Notes under the pieces: generated by a model | What the model was told of the DNA's origin: nothing | Seen by the model: the letters and a program-made list of their open reading frames with translations, nothing else | Databases searched by the model: none | Origin: Frigidibacter oleivorans | GTDB lineage: Bacteria > Pseudomonadota > Alphaproteobacteria > Rhodobacterales > Rhodobacteraceae | DNA: 64,000 bases | Assembly: GCF_003993775.1 (NCBI RefSeq) | Contig: NZ_RJRZ01000005.1 | Coordinates: 1 to 64,000, forward strand | Direction: 5' to 3' | Made by a program: the position numbers and the translations under genes | Part shown: positions 43,937 through 52,136 of the stretch, one piece after another | How positions within the stretch are numbered: the first letter of the stretch is position 1 | Layout: each line of letters opens with the position of its first letter

Positions 43937-44113
43937 TCACGGCTGTAGCATCTCGTCAGCTTTGCAACGCACTTGGTCAAGAACTTGCCGGGTCGTTGTT
44001 TGCGCCTCTTCACTTATGCCATCGACCAGAAGGGAAGTTGCCGCTGAAACGGCGGTCCGCCCTTCTGCCAGCTCGGACATGCCAAGGGGGGCTGGAAGAC
44101 CATCATCGCCAAC
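43937..44113 (-). pseudogene. C-terminal fragment related to the 22451 winged-helix-like protein
   Basis: On the minus strand this reads GLPAPLGMSELAEGRTAVSA, then ATSLLVDGISEEAQTTTRQV, LDQVRCKADEMLQP and a stop. It aligns position by position with the last ~55 residues of the gene at 22451 (TPTALGAAELERGSSAIAAI, then TSDLVDGIDEPGQAITRTVL). Its 5' part is missing because the IS5 element begins two bases away. The DNA on the other side of the IS is unrelated, so a deletion or rearrangement occurred. Confidence 0.65.
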
Positions 44114-44179
44114 TAGGGTCAGGATGCATTGATTTCTGTTGCCTCGAGTGATTCACGGCTCCGAAAATGGAGCGGCGAC

Positions 44180-44527
44180 GTGAGCGATCTTTTCTGGCTG
44201 ACCGACGAGCAGATTGCCAAGCTTTCCCCTTTCTTTCCAAAGTCACACGGCAAGCCACGGGTCGATGACAGACGGGTGCTGAGCGGGATTATCTTTATCA
44301 ATCGCAATGGCTTGCGTTGGCGCGATGCTCCGGCCGCCTATGGCCCACATAAGACGCTCTACAGCCGGTGGAAGCGTTGGAGCGAAAAAGGCATCTTCGC
44401 CCAGATGATGGTCGGGCTGGCTGCCGAACACGGAGAAAAAAAGACCGTGATGATCGACGCGACCTACCTGAAAGCACACCGCACCGCGACCAGCATGGCC
44501 GCGAAAAAGGGGGGCGCGGTCGCCTGA
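44180..44527 (+). CDS. IS5-family transposase, first frame
   Basis: The frame starts with GTG at 44180 (SDLFWLTDEQIAKLSPFFPKSHGKPRVDDRRVLSGIIFINRNGLRWRDAPAAYGPHKTLYSRWKRW) and ends AAKKGGAVA. It holds the N-terminal domain and the first catalytic aspartate (MIDATYLKAH). An A5G6 run at about 44501-44513 precedes the stop and is a likely programmed frameshift site that joins it to the next frame. Confidence 0.88.
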   Translation: MSDLFWLTDEQIAKLSPFFPKSHGKPRVDDRRVLSGIIFINRNGLRWRDAPAAYGPHKTLYSRWKRWSEKGIFAQMMVGLAAEHGEKKTVMIDATYLKAHRTATSMAAKKGGAVA

Positions 44528-44937
44528 TCGGCCGAACCAAGGGCGGCATGAATACCAAACTGCATGCCATCTGCGACAGCCAAGGGCGACCGCTTAGCCT
44601 GTTCGTCACCGCTGGGCAGGTCAGTGACTACATCGGTGCGCGGGCGCTACTGAGCAGCCTACCCAAGGTCGACTGGCTGCTCGGGGATCGCGGCTATGAC
44701 GCCGATTGGTTCCGAGAAGCGTTGCAAGACAAAGGGATACGCGCCTGCATCCCGGGCCGGAAGCAACGCAAGACGCCCATCAAGTATGACAAACGCCGTT
44801 ACAAGCGCCGTAGCCGGATCGAGATAAAGTTCGGCAGGCTCAAAGACTGGAGGCGTGTGGCGACCCGCTATGACCGATCTCCGAAGGTATTCCTCTCGGC
44901 CATCGCCCTGACGGCTCTCGTCATCTATTGGTTATGA
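44505..44937 (+). CDS. IS5-family transposase, second frame
   Basis: Read in the shifted frame, the transposase continues GRLIGRTKGGMNTKLHAICDSQGRPLSLFVTAGQVSDYIGA, with the second aspartate in LLGDRGYDADWFREAL and the glutamate region RIEIKFGRLKDWRRVATRYDR. It ends ALTALVIYWL, ten bases before the right terminus. No own start signal is evident, which supports frameshift expression. Confidence 0.85.
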
Positions 44938-44949
44938 ATCCTGACCCTA

Positions 44950-45253
44950 GGCTACGCGGCGAGGAGCTGCGCCTGGCGCTCTGTTCCAATCTCGCCAGCG
45001 ACTATGTGACGGCGCTGCGAAATGCGCTTCCCGACACCCCGACACCCCAGACGTGGAGGTGCTGTCCTGCAAGGTCGGGGCGATCAAGCCGGAGCCTGCG
45101 ATCTACGTGGCGATGCTGGACGGCTTGCAGGTCGCGCCGGGCAAGGTACTGTTTGTCGGGGATACGCCGAGCGCCGTTATGGACGGGCCACTGGCGGCCA
45201 GAATGAAAGCGGTCCATGTGGACGAATTGGTCGCGACGATGTTTCCGGCCTGA
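44950..45253 (+). pseudogene. HAD-family hydrolase fragment with an 8-bp duplication
   Basis: The first frame reads GEELRLALCSNLASDYVTALRNALPDTP; the second reads EVLSCKVGAIKPEPAIYVAM, then LDGLQVAPGKVLFVGDTPSAVMDGP. Together they are HAD motifs II to IV (CSN, K in IKPEP, GDTPSAVMDG). The break is a tandem duplication of CCCGACAC (45030-45037 and 45038-45045); removing one copy restores one frame. The nucleophile DxD half is missing, cut away at the IS5 element. Confidence 0.8.
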
Positions 45254-45349
45254 TCTGGTCATCGTTCAAAGCAGCGCACCAGGGGCCGCCGAGCCGAAGC
45301 GATAGAACGTATTTTGAAAGAGAAAGCGAACCATTGGAAATATTAGGCC

Positions 45350-45709
45350 ATGACAATCAATGCTGAAGAAAAGCCGTCAAACAAGGCAGCCGTGGAAGGC
45401 CGATGCGATTGTGGCGAGGTATCGGTGACGATACCTGATCTGCCAGCGGATATGAACGCTTGTCCCTGTGACTTTTGCTCGCGCTTTGGTGCCCTGTGGG
45501 GCTATTTTCCTCATGGATCAGCGGTCGTGGCGGGAGATACGACACCCTATCGGCGTGCTTCACGCATGATCGAGTTCCACCGATGTGTCCGCTGCGGCGT
45601 GGTTACGCATTGGATCGACCCGGACGGCCACTTGCCGCACATGGGTGTGAATATGCGAAATTTTGATTCCGATGTTATCGGAGCCGTCCCTGTGGTCGTT
45701 GAGCCCTAG
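45350..45709 (+). CDS. GFA-family (glutathione-dependent formaldehyde-activating-like) protein
   Basis: 119 residues. The Mss4-like zinc site is visible: C19-x-C21 (GRCDCGE), C38/C40/C43 (CPCDFCSRFGA) and C79-x2-C82 (CVRCG). The family binds zinc and often glutathione adducts; formaldehyde activation itself is proven only for Gfa. It may handle reactive aldehydes. It lies 97 bases after the HAD fragment. Confidence 0.87.
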   Translation: MTINAEEKPSNKAAVEGRCDCGEVSVTIPDLPADMNACPCDFCSRFGALWGYFPHGSAVVAGDTTPYRRASRMIEFHRCVRCGVVTHWIDPDGHLPHMGVNMRNFDSDVIGAVPVVVEP

Positions 45710-45939
45710 CCAACGGTGGCGAGAACAGAAGCTGCCTGCGTCGGAGGAAACGGGCGAAGGCGGGCGTCCTTTGGGTGCTGAGCGCCATCCTTCATGCGGG
45801 ACGAAGCTGCTTTTTGCTGACAGAAATCGTCTGGCCGGTCAGGTCCGCGTACAGTTGCCTGCGGGCACTGTTATCGGTATTCCTAAGTCCTCCTAGGTAT
45901 ATAGGCGATTGTGATCATAACGATTTGGGGCGAAAAAAC

Positions 45940-46155
45940 ATGACAGAGAAAGTGAAGGGTCCGGCCTCTTATTTCCCGTCGATCGAGGCCAAGTACGGCC
46001 GCTCGATCTCGGACTGGAAGGCGCTGATCCGGGCGCGACCGACAAAAAAACACATGGAGCTTGTCGCCTGGCTCAAGCAGGAGCACGGCATGGGACATGG
46101 CCACGCCAACGCACTCGTTGCCGACACAATCCGGGAAGAACGGGGCGAGGAGTAA
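45940..46155 (+). CDS. DUF4287 protein
   Basis: 71 residues (KGPASYFPSIEAKYGRSISDWKALIRARPTKKHMELVAWLKQEHGMGHGHANALVADTIRE). This matches the DUF4287 pattern, where a helical domain ends in GHANALV. Function unknown. It lies 6 bases before the cupin gene, so the two form a small operon. Confidence 0.85.
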   Translation: MTEKVKGPASYFPSIEAKYGRSISDWKALIRARPTKKHMELVAWLKQEHGMGHGHANALVADTIREERGEE

Positions 46156-46161
46156 ACCACG

Positions 46162-46551
46162 GTGGTGCGCAGGGACTTCGATCCGGCGACGGCGCCACCC
46201 GACGGACGACCTCCCGCCAAGGAGATTGCGTTCGATCCCGCCGGGGCCGGGCCTTGGCGGGGTTCGCTCGCAGGTGAGACGATCGGCTCGGGGATCACAA
46301 TTCTGGCCTACGGCAACGAAGCGCCGGGCGAAGGACCGCGCCTTCACGTCCATCCTTACGATGAGACGTTCATCGTCCTCTCAGGCCGCGCGCGCTTTTT
46401 CGTGGGAGACGAGGTGATCGATGCGGGTGCGGGCGAGGTCGTGCTCGGCCCCGCTGGCATCCCGCACCGGTTCGAGAACATCGGGTCTGGACGGCTCCAG
46501 ACAATCGACATTCACCATTCCCCTCGCTGGATACAAACGGACCTCGAGTGA
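46162..46551 (+). CDS. Cupin-domain protein
   Basis: 129 residues starting with GTG at 46162, with GAGGAG upstream. One cupin barrel: LHVHPYDETFIVLSGRARFFVGDEVIDAGAGEVVLGPAGIPHRFENIGSGRLQTIDIHHSPRWIQTDLE. It is a clear paralogue of the cupin at 24824. The N-terminal VRRDFDPATAPPDGRPPAKEIAFD also mirrors that protein. Ligand unknown. Confidence 0.9.
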   Translation: MVRRDFDPATAPPDGRPPAKEIAFDPAGAGPWRGSLAGETIGSGITILAYGNEAPGEGPRLHVHPYDETFIVLSGRARFFVGDEVIDAGAGEVVLGPAGIPHRFENIGSGRLQTIDIHHSPRWIQTDLE

Positions 46552-46614
46552 CTGTCTTACAATACGTGGAGGCACACCTGGCAGCCTAAGCGCACGCTCT
46601 CATGTCGCGACTTT

Positions 46615-47031
46615 TCAACTCCGCCAAGGGAGCAGCGCGCGGAGGCGGTGGTCGCGAAGCCATAGTCCGCCCCACATCGCAGCGCCGAGATAGACCGAAA
46701 AGAGCACGTGCGAGAATAGCGGAGTCTCCGCGCGGAGCTGCGTGGCCATTGCACCGCCAAGGATGCCCATCATCAGCACCGCGCCGAGCGGGGCTGTACG
46801 TGGCCAGAGAAACAGAAGCGTGAAGGCAAGTTCCATAAATCCCATCAGGACGATCGGCGCGTCGGGCCAGCCGAGAGCCTCCATGGTTTCCTGTGCAACG
46901 GGCATGCCAGCAAGCTTGGGAAGCACGGAAGCGCCCAGCATGAAGATGGCAAATAGGCCTGAAAGGGCCCAGCCCGCGGTCGCGGCACGCGTGTGAGCGC
47001 CGGGGGTGATGTCGAGGGATGCTGTCGTCAT
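46615..47031 (-). CDS. DoxX-like integral membrane protein
   Basis: 138 residues, ATG at 47031 after GGGAGAC. Four hydrophobic helices (WALSGLFAIFMLGASVLPKL, IVLMGFMELAFTLLFLW, LGAVLMMGILGGAMATQL, VLFSVYLGAAMWGGLWL) match DoxX-like proteins. It is divergent from the HxlR gene at 47145, which is the likely regulator. Confidence 0.83.
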   Translation of the reverse strand: MTTASLDITPGAHTRAATAGWALSGLFAIFMLGASVLPKLAGMPVAQETMEALGWPDAPIVLMGFMELAFTLLFLWPRTAPLGAVLMMGILGGAMATQLRAETPLFSHVLFSVYLGAAMWGGLWLRDHRLRALLPWRS

Positions 47032-47144
47032 GGGTGTCTCCCGTGTGTCGGTTGCGAGTCGGCTTGATCTTGAGGGTTGCACATTATGATTTTAATATGC
47101 AAGTGATAAGTTGTTTTTTAAAACTAAATGAGGAGTTCGGCACG

Positions 47145-47807
47145 ATGGACCGGAAGCGGAGCTACGACGACGGCTGCGCCTTTGCGCAGGCGCTCGACCT
47201 TGTGGGAGAGCGTTGGGCCCTGTTGGTCGTTCGCGAGCTCATGTTCGGCCCGCTGCGCTTTACTGATCTGAGGGAGCGCCTTCCCGGCATCGCTTCCAAC
47301 GTTCTGACTCAACGGCTGGCTGGGCTTGAAGAGGCCGGGATCGTCCGGCAGGTCGACCTCCCCCGCCCGGCACGTGGAAAAGCCTACGCCCTCACAGCCT
47401 GGGGCAAAGCCTTTCGTGAACCACTACGGGTGATGGGTGCTTGGGCATCGGCGTCACCGCAACTGCGCTTCGACAAGCCTTTGAGCGCGGCGGCCGCGAT
47501 GCTCTCGTTAAGCAGTATGTTCGATCGAGATAAGGCGGCAGGAGTGAGCGTCGCGGTCGATCTGCGCCTGCCTGACGGCGACTTTGCCATTCGTGTCGAG
47601 GGTGGCTGTCTCAGCGTGGAGCCGGGGCGCACCCCCGATCCGCAATGCGTCGTCTCTGGCGACCAGAACGCGCTCCTAGCCGTTCTCTATGCCGGTAAAC
47701 CAGGCTCTACGGCCTTGGCTGCGGGCACGTTGGCTGTGGAGGGAGATTTAGACAAACTGGCCGAACTCGCGGGCACTTTCCGCGCACCCGAACCGATGCT
47801 GGGGTAA
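47145..47807 (+). CDS. HxlR-family regulator with C-terminal SCP2-like domain
   Basis: 220 residues from the ATG at 47145 (AGGAG upstream). HxlR winged helix in the first half (CAFAQALDLVGERWALLVVRELMFGPLRFTDLRERLPGIASNVLTQRLAGLEEAGIVRQVDL). The second half (VSVAVDLRLPDGDFAIRVEGGCLSVEPGRTPDPQCVVSGDQNALLAVLYAG) resembles a sterol-carrier-protein-2 fold, a known but less common fusion that could sense a lipid-like ligand. Divergent from doxX across an AT-rich promoter gap. Confidence 0.9.
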   Translation: MDRKRSYDDGCAFAQALDLVGERWALLVVRELMFGPLRFTDLRERLPGIASNVLTQRLAGLEEAGIVRQVDLPRPARGKAYALTAWGKAFREPLRVMGAWASASPQLRFDKPLSAAAAMLSLSSMFDRDKAAGVSVAVDLRLPDGDFAIRVEGGCLSVEPGRTPDPQCVVSGDQNALLAVLYAGKPGSTALAAGTLAVEGDLDKLAELAGTFRAPEPMLG

Positions 47808-48147
47808 GGCATTGGACGAAGATCAAGGGGCGAGGCTGTCAGGTGGAATGTGCGAAACACTGTGCCACCCCGAACCAAGAACTGCCATTCGTGCTTCAGC
47901 AGTAAATGGCAGCCTTGTCCTGCAGGGCCGCCGCATGGTCTCGGCAAGATGTCTGTGATCCCGGCCGTGCGCCGGTCTCGCTTTGACCCATAGAGAGGGC
48001 CGTGGATCGACGGGCTGACGCCCGCTCACCCCAACCCTGACGGTTTGAAATCCTCTTGATCCGCCTGCCATCCCGGCAGGTCCGGGAAAACCGGCAAGCG
48101 CCGCCTTCGGCGTCGGTTCCGGTCGAGAATTCCGGTTCCTCCCACGC
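47808..48147. other. Intergenic stretch before the IS3 element
   Basis: About 340 bases with no gene that could be supported. Small inverted repeats occur (for example GGGCTGACGCCC near 48017) but none has a T-run. Confidence 0.5.
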
Positions 48148-48210
48148 GCAGTGACCTGAGACCCGACTCTCCTCCGAATTTCCGGAGAGTCCGCAGGTTG
48201 ATTTCTGGGG

Positions 48211-49050
48211 CTATGCGGCACGCATTTCCAGCCTGTTCTTCTCTGCAAACTCGGCCGGCGGGATGTTCCCGAGGCCGGAATGTGGGCGGTGGTGGTTGTA
48301 GTCGTCCCGCCAGGCCCGGATTTGTTCGCGGGCGTCCTGCAGGCTCGAGAACAGCGCCTCGTTGAGCAGCTCGTCTCTAAAGCGGCCGATGAAGCTTTCG
48401 ACGAAGGCGTTCTGCATGGGCTTGCCGGGTGCGATGTAATGCCAGGCGACATTGGTTCTCTGGCACCAAGTCAGGATCGCCATCGAGGTCAGTTCCGTCC
48501 CATTATCCGAGACGATCATCTGTGGCCGGCCTCTGCGGGCGATCACCGCGTCGAGTTCGCGGGCGACGCGGTGCCCGGACAAGGAGGTGTCCGCGACCAG
48601 AGCCAGGCATTCCCGGCTGAAGTCGTCGACCACCGCCAGAACCCGGAACCGACGCCCGTCGGTGAACGCGTCGCTGACGAAGTCGAGGCTCCAACGCCGG
48701 TTGACCGCATCTGGCACCAGCATTGGCCTCCGCGTCCCGAGCGCCCGCTTGCGACCACCCCGCCGCCGAACCTGGAGCCGCTCCTCTCGGTAAAGCCGCC
48801 TAAGTTTCTTGAGGTTCATCACGATCCCCTGCCGTGCCAGCATGATGTGGATGCGTCGGTAGCCGAACCGGCGTCGCTCGCCCGCCACGGCCTTCATCGC
48901 AGCTCGCGCTTCGACATCGTCCGGGCGCAGGCTCCGATAGCGCACGCTCGACCGGTCCACCGCCAGAACCTGGCACGCCCGGCGCTGGCTCACCCCGTGC
49001 GTCGCGACGACGTGGGCCACCGCTTCCCGCCTAACGCCGGGCGCTACCAT
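48211..49050 (-). CDS. IS3-family transposase OrfB (DDE integrase)
   Basis: 279 residues if started at the ATG at 49050, which lies at the A7 run. HTH_21 region ([29 protein letters not shown]), then the DDE core: [27 protein letters not shown] and [18 protein letters not shown], ending [19 protein letters not shown]. In this group OrfB is made as an OrfAB fusion by -1 frameshifting. Confidence 0.93.
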   Translation of the reverse strand: MVAPGVRREAVAHVVATHGVSQRRACQVLAVDRSSVRYRSLRPDDVEARAAMKAVAGERRRFGYRRIHIMLARQGIVMNLKKLRRLYREERLQVRRRGGRKRALGTRRPMLVPDAVNRRWSLDFVSDAFTDGRRFRVLAVVDDFSRECLALVADTSLSGHRVARELDAVIARRGRPQMIVSDNGTELTSMAILTWCQRTNVAWHYIAPGKPMQNAFVESFIGRFRDELLNEALFSSLQDAREQIRAWRDDYNHHRPHSGLGNIPPAEFAEKNRLEMRAA

Positions 49051-49310
49051 TTTTTTGCCGCGACATCCTTGAGAATGGCGTTGTCGAGCATCGCCTCTGC
49101 GAGCAGCCTCTTCAGCTTGCCGTTCTCGTCCACCAGCGCCTTCAGCCGCCGGGCGTCCGAGACCTCGAGCCCGCCATAGCGCGCTTTGAACTTGTAGAAC
49201 GTCGCCGAGCTGACCCCGTGCTTGCGGCAGACATCGGCCGTCGTCATCCCGGCCTCCTGCTCCTTCAGCATCGCGATGATCTGCTCTTCCGTGAACCTCG
49301 ATCGCTTCAT
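49044..49310 (-). CDS. IS3-family transposase OrfA
   Basis: 88 residues: HTH_8-type domain ([20 protein letters not shown], then [22 protein letters not shown]) and a leucine-zipper-like segment ([28 protein letters not shown]). It ends VAAKKW at the A7 run, where ribosomes can slip into orfB. It binds the element ends and regulates transposition. Confidence 0.93.
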   Translation of the reverse strand: MKRSRFTEEQIIAMLKEQEAGMTTADVCRKHGVSSATFYKFKARYGGLEVSDARRLKALVDENGKLKRLLAEAMLDNAILKDVAAKKW

Positions 49311-49415
49311 CGTCCGTCTCCTTGATGGAGCGGACTCTACCCAAAACTGGAGGAAGAAGCGGGTCTCAGGTCAGCAGACGCGCGGTTCCCTCCCAAATTC
49401 ACGCCCTCCACCCGG

Positions 49416-50093
49416 GTGTCACGGCCCCGCCGGGCCGCAGCGAAGTTTGACGTCTACACCTATGTCACCAACCAGATCGTCGCGCAGATCGAGGCGGGAA
49501 CGCCGCCCTGGCGCAAACCGTGGACCGGCGGCGGAGGCTCGGCCAGCCTGCCGGAGCGGTTCAACGGCGAAGCCTATCGAGGAATCAACATCCTTGTGCT
49601 CTGGGCCACAGCGATGAGCAAGGACTACAGTTCGGCCCGGTGGATGACGTTCAATCAGGCAAAGCAGCTCGGGGGGCATGTCCGCAAGGGCGAGAAATCC
49701 GCCACCGTGGTGAAGTACGGGACCGTCGAGCGCGAGGACGAGAACGGCGAGGAACGGCAAGTCCCCTACGCGAAGGCCTACAGGGTGTTCAATTCAGACC
49801 AGATCGAGGGCCTGCCCGTCGAGTTCTACATCCTGCCCGATCCGCCCCGTGATCTTGGAACCACGGCAGACCCTGAGCTGGAGGCGTTCTTTGCCGCGAC
49901 CGGTGCGCAGATTGACGTGACCGAGGAGCCGCGCGCCTACTACAACATCAGGACCGACCGCATCCACATGCCGCCGATTGGTACCTTTCATCGGGCGGTT
50001 GGATACTACGGGACCTTGGCGCATGAGCTGACCCATAATGCCGAGGTTTGGATTATGCCGCGCCGACATGCAGCACTTGTTACGTTGCGGTAG
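49416..50093 (+). pseudogene. ardC: ArdC-type antirestriction protein, truncated in its metallopeptidase domain
   Basis: The N-terminal ssDNA-binding domain is intact (FDVYTYVTNQIVAQIEAGTPPWRKPWTGG, FNGEAYRGINILVLWATA, SARWMTFNQAKQLGGHVRKGEKSATVVKYGT). The zincin-like part then runs to YGTLAHELTH (about residues 199-208), after which homology stops and 17 unrelated residues follow. The rest of the metallopeptidase, including the third zinc ligand, is lost. ArdC protects incoming DNA from restriction. The IS3 element inserted 43 bases upstream. The truncation point coincides with a TTATGCCG inverted repeat. Confidence 0.82.
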
Positions 50094-50117
50094 GATCGGC
50101 GCGGCGTGTCGGCATAA
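50053..50117. repeat. TTATGCCG inverted repeat at the ardC truncation point
   Basis: TTATGCCG (50053-50060) and CGGCATAA (50110-50117) face each other about 50 bases apart. They begin 13 bases after the last ArdC-like codon. They could be ends or core sites of a mobile element or recombinase site that removed the 3' part of ardC. The element type is not identified. Confidence 0.4.
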
Positions 50118-50247
50118 CACTTTGGCGGCAAACAGCAGCCGTTCGAACCGAACGCGGCGAATTCGGGCTTTGAGCCCAAGATGACCTTTTTCCGCTATTC
50201 AGCGAATGGCTGCTTGCTAAAGGTCCGAAAGAATATCGAAGAACGCC

Positions 50248-51174
50248 TTATTGTCGGATACCACTCGCAACAAGGTCAGCAATTGTTTCAACTATGAGCA
50301 GAGGAAGTTCATGCCCGACGCCATCCAGTATGATCAACTCTGACCCCGAGATACCAGCAGCCAGGGCTTCTCCGTTTTCAACCGGTAAGATTGGGTCATC
50401 CGCACCGTGGAGGATCAGAACCGGAACGGCAATGTCGCGAAAGCGGCCGGTCCAGTCTTCTCTTGTGCCAAGCGTCGAATGATTGAACATGCTGGCAGGA
50501 CTGGAAGTGCGCGCAAGAATCTGTCCGATCCGTCTGCGCATGTAGGTTTCGTCAAAGTCCTGACCAGAACCGGCGCTCAGTCGCTCGCTGGTCAGCAGGA
50601 ATTCCGTCGTCTCCGTCTCGCTCGACCAATTCAGAGTGGCCAGATTGCTGAAATGATCGAGAAACTCCTGCGATATGTGAGGCAGCGCTGGTCCGTCCCA
50701 GCCGAGAGGTTCCGAAGCAAAGAGTGTCAGAGTGCGGACACGACCGGGATGTGTCAGGGCAAGGATCTGCGAGATATAGCCGCCCAAAGACATGCCCATA
50801 ATGTGGGCGCTGCCCAGGCCGTAGCCGTCCATGACGCCGATAACATCTGCTGCCATGTCCTCCACCGAATATGTCGCCTCACCAGGCTGCAAAGTTGTCG
50901 ATTCTCCTGTGTCGCGATGATCAAACCGAATGACGTAGAAACCGTGGTTCGCAAGGGCATCACAAAGTTGATCCGGCCACCCCAGCATCGAAGCGGTCGC
51001 GCCCATCACTAGGATCAGAGCTGGGTCGTCAGCTGAACCAAAGGCTTGCGTGGCGATTTCGATGTCATTTGCCTCGATGACCTTCATGCCTTGATCCCCA
51101 TTTATCTGCCCCAAGCTGGCCTGCGGCAGTGTCAAAGTAGCAGCCGCCCCGCCAAGAAAGTTTCGACGATGCAT
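50248..51174 (-). CDS. Exported alpha/beta hydrolase
   Basis: 308 residues. The N-terminus HRRNFLGGAAATLTLPQASLG is a twin-arginine-like signal. The fold has LILVMGATASMLGWPDQLCDALANHGFYVIRFDHRDTGES, nucleophile elbow GMSLGGY, acid in LHGADDPILP and histidine in DGVGHELP. It resembles haloalkane dehalogenase/esterase-type proteins. A palindrome upstream (51192-51211) and the tetR gene at 51235 suggest repression by TetR. Confidence 0.87.
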   Translation of the reverse strand: MHRRNFLGGAAATLTLPQASLGQINGDQGMKVIEANDIEIATQAFGSADDPALILVMGATASMLGWPDQLCDALANHGFYVIRFDHRDTGESTTLQPGEATYSVEDMAADVIGVMDGYGLGSAHIMGMSLGGYISQILALTHPGRVRTLTLFASEPLGWDGPALPHISQEFLDHFSNLATLNWSSETETTEFLLTSERLSAGSGQDFDETYMRRRIGQILARTSSPASMFNHSTLGTREDWTGRFRDIAVPVLILHGADDPILPVENGEALAAGISGSELIILDGVGHELPLLIVETIADLVASGIRQ

Positions 51175-51191
51175 ATCGACGTCCTGAATAT

Positions 51192-51211
51192 ATAACCTAC
51201 ATGTTAGTTAT
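51192..51211. promoter_or_regulatory. TetR operator candidate
   Basis: ATAACCTACATGTTAGTTAT is a 20-bp palindrome with 8 of 10 pairs matching. It lies 18 bases before the hydrolase start and just after the tetR stop, so the hydrolase has its own regulated promoter. Confidence 0.65.
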
Positions 51212-51234
51212 GTATTGGTTCGGCTGGAGCGATG

Positions 51235-51789
51235 TCAAGATTTTTCGATGTTATCCACCGCCCACCGAAGTCTGCGAAGGACGAAGTCGGACAAGCCCTC
51301 GGACCGATCAGTCACGACCCACTGCATGGTGGCTCCTGCAATGATTGCATGAAGGTGCTTTGCCGTTTCAAGCCGTTCTGCGGTGTCCGGAAGTCGGGCG
51401 GCAATGGCCCTTTGGACAAGGGCATAACGTTGGTCAGCCAGCGTTCTTAAAACGGGGTCGCGAGACTCGAAGGCGGCGATCTGGACACGGGCAGAAAAAC
51501 CTTCTCCTTCTCCCATGCTGCGGACGATCAGTTCAAGAAATTTCCAGAGCGCGTCAGTACCCTCGGCAATCGGAAGCTCTTCGAGCCATGAACGGGTGGC
51601 ATCAACCTCCTGCTGGGCAATCCTTCGTAGGATTGCATCGCGATCACCGAACCTCTGGATCAAAGTCGCGCGCGAGAGACCCACATGCCTTGCGATGTCA
51701 GCCATCGTGAAGATCATGCCATTGCTTGCCATGACGTCCAAAGCGGCGCCTAGAACTTCTTCATCAGATACAGTCTTTGGGCGGGGCAT
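51235..51789 (-). CDS. TetR-family repressor
   Basis: 184 residues: HTH DEEVLGAALDVMASNGMIFTMADIARHVGLSRATLIQRFGDRDAILRRIAQQEVD and a helical ligand domain. It is upstream of, and on the same strand as, the exported hydrolase at 50248 and probably binds the palindrome between them. Confidence 0.9.
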   Translation of the reverse strand: MPRPKTVSDEEVLGAALDVMASNGMIFTMADIARHVGLSRATLIQRFGDRDAILRRIAQQEVDATRSWLEELPIAEGTDALWKFLELIVRSMGEGEGFSARVQIAAFESRDPVLRTLADQRYALVQRAIAARLPDTAERLETAKHLHAIIAGATMQWVVTDRSEGLSDFVLRRLRWAVDNIEKS

Positions 51790-52136
51790 GATGTCTCTCG
51801 AAGTGCTTTGAGTGGCGAAGTGGGCTTACGACTACGAAGCCGAAAAGCTCAAAGGATGCTATCGGAGTTTTACGAAAGACTCCACGTTGCACCAAGGCAG
51901 CCCTTTGTCCGAGCAAGCTAAAAGCGGACATTCAACTGCTTGGAGCTAAAGGCAGCTTCGTCCCGCATAGCGCACGTTAGCCTCATCGGGACCTTCGCAG
52001 CCGCCGCGAATGGCCGTTGTCGCGAACGCAGCAGCATTTCGAGGTGGTCACGGAGGTCCGCTCAGGGGCGAGCAACCCGGACATGATGATCACGGCTACA
52101 GTTCCCACGTCTGCGGCGGCGGCAGGTGACATCTTT
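51790..52136. other. Intergenic stretch at the right edge of the cargo block
   Basis: About 350 bases with no supported gene. It joins the TetR/hydrolase pair to the conjugative backbone. The repeated AAAGCGGACATT/CTAAAGGCAGC style text around 51910-51955 resembles dispersed intergenic sequence of Rhodobacterales; no function is assigned. Confidence 0.45.

Larger units (their letters stand above)
44116..44947 (+). mobile_element. Complete IS5-family (IS427-like) element, 832 bp
   Basis: Terminal inverted repeats GGGTCAGGATGCAT (from 44116) and its near-complement ATGAATCCTGACCC (to 44947) match at 13 of 14 positions. A TA dinucleotide flanks both ends (44114-44115, 44948-44949), the usual short IS427 target duplication. 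The element holds two overlapping frames joined by a slippery run. It separates a regulator fragment from a HAD fragment. Confidence 0.88.
48152..49373 (-). mobile_element. Complete IS407-group IS3 element, 1222 bp
   Basis: The ends read TGACCTGAGACCCG (from 48152) and, on the other strand from 49373, TGACCTGAGACCCG, so the terminal repeats match for 14 bases. A 4-bp direct repeat GCAG (48148-48151 and 49374-49377) is the IS407-type target duplication. The element carries orfA and orfB with an A7 slippery run. It is close to, but distinct from, the element cut by the left edge of the window. Confidence 0.94.

Noticed and set aside
43644-43940. 98-codon minus-strand frame upstream of trbB
   Set aside because: No motif; composition like noncoding DNA; its end touches the better supported regulator fragment.
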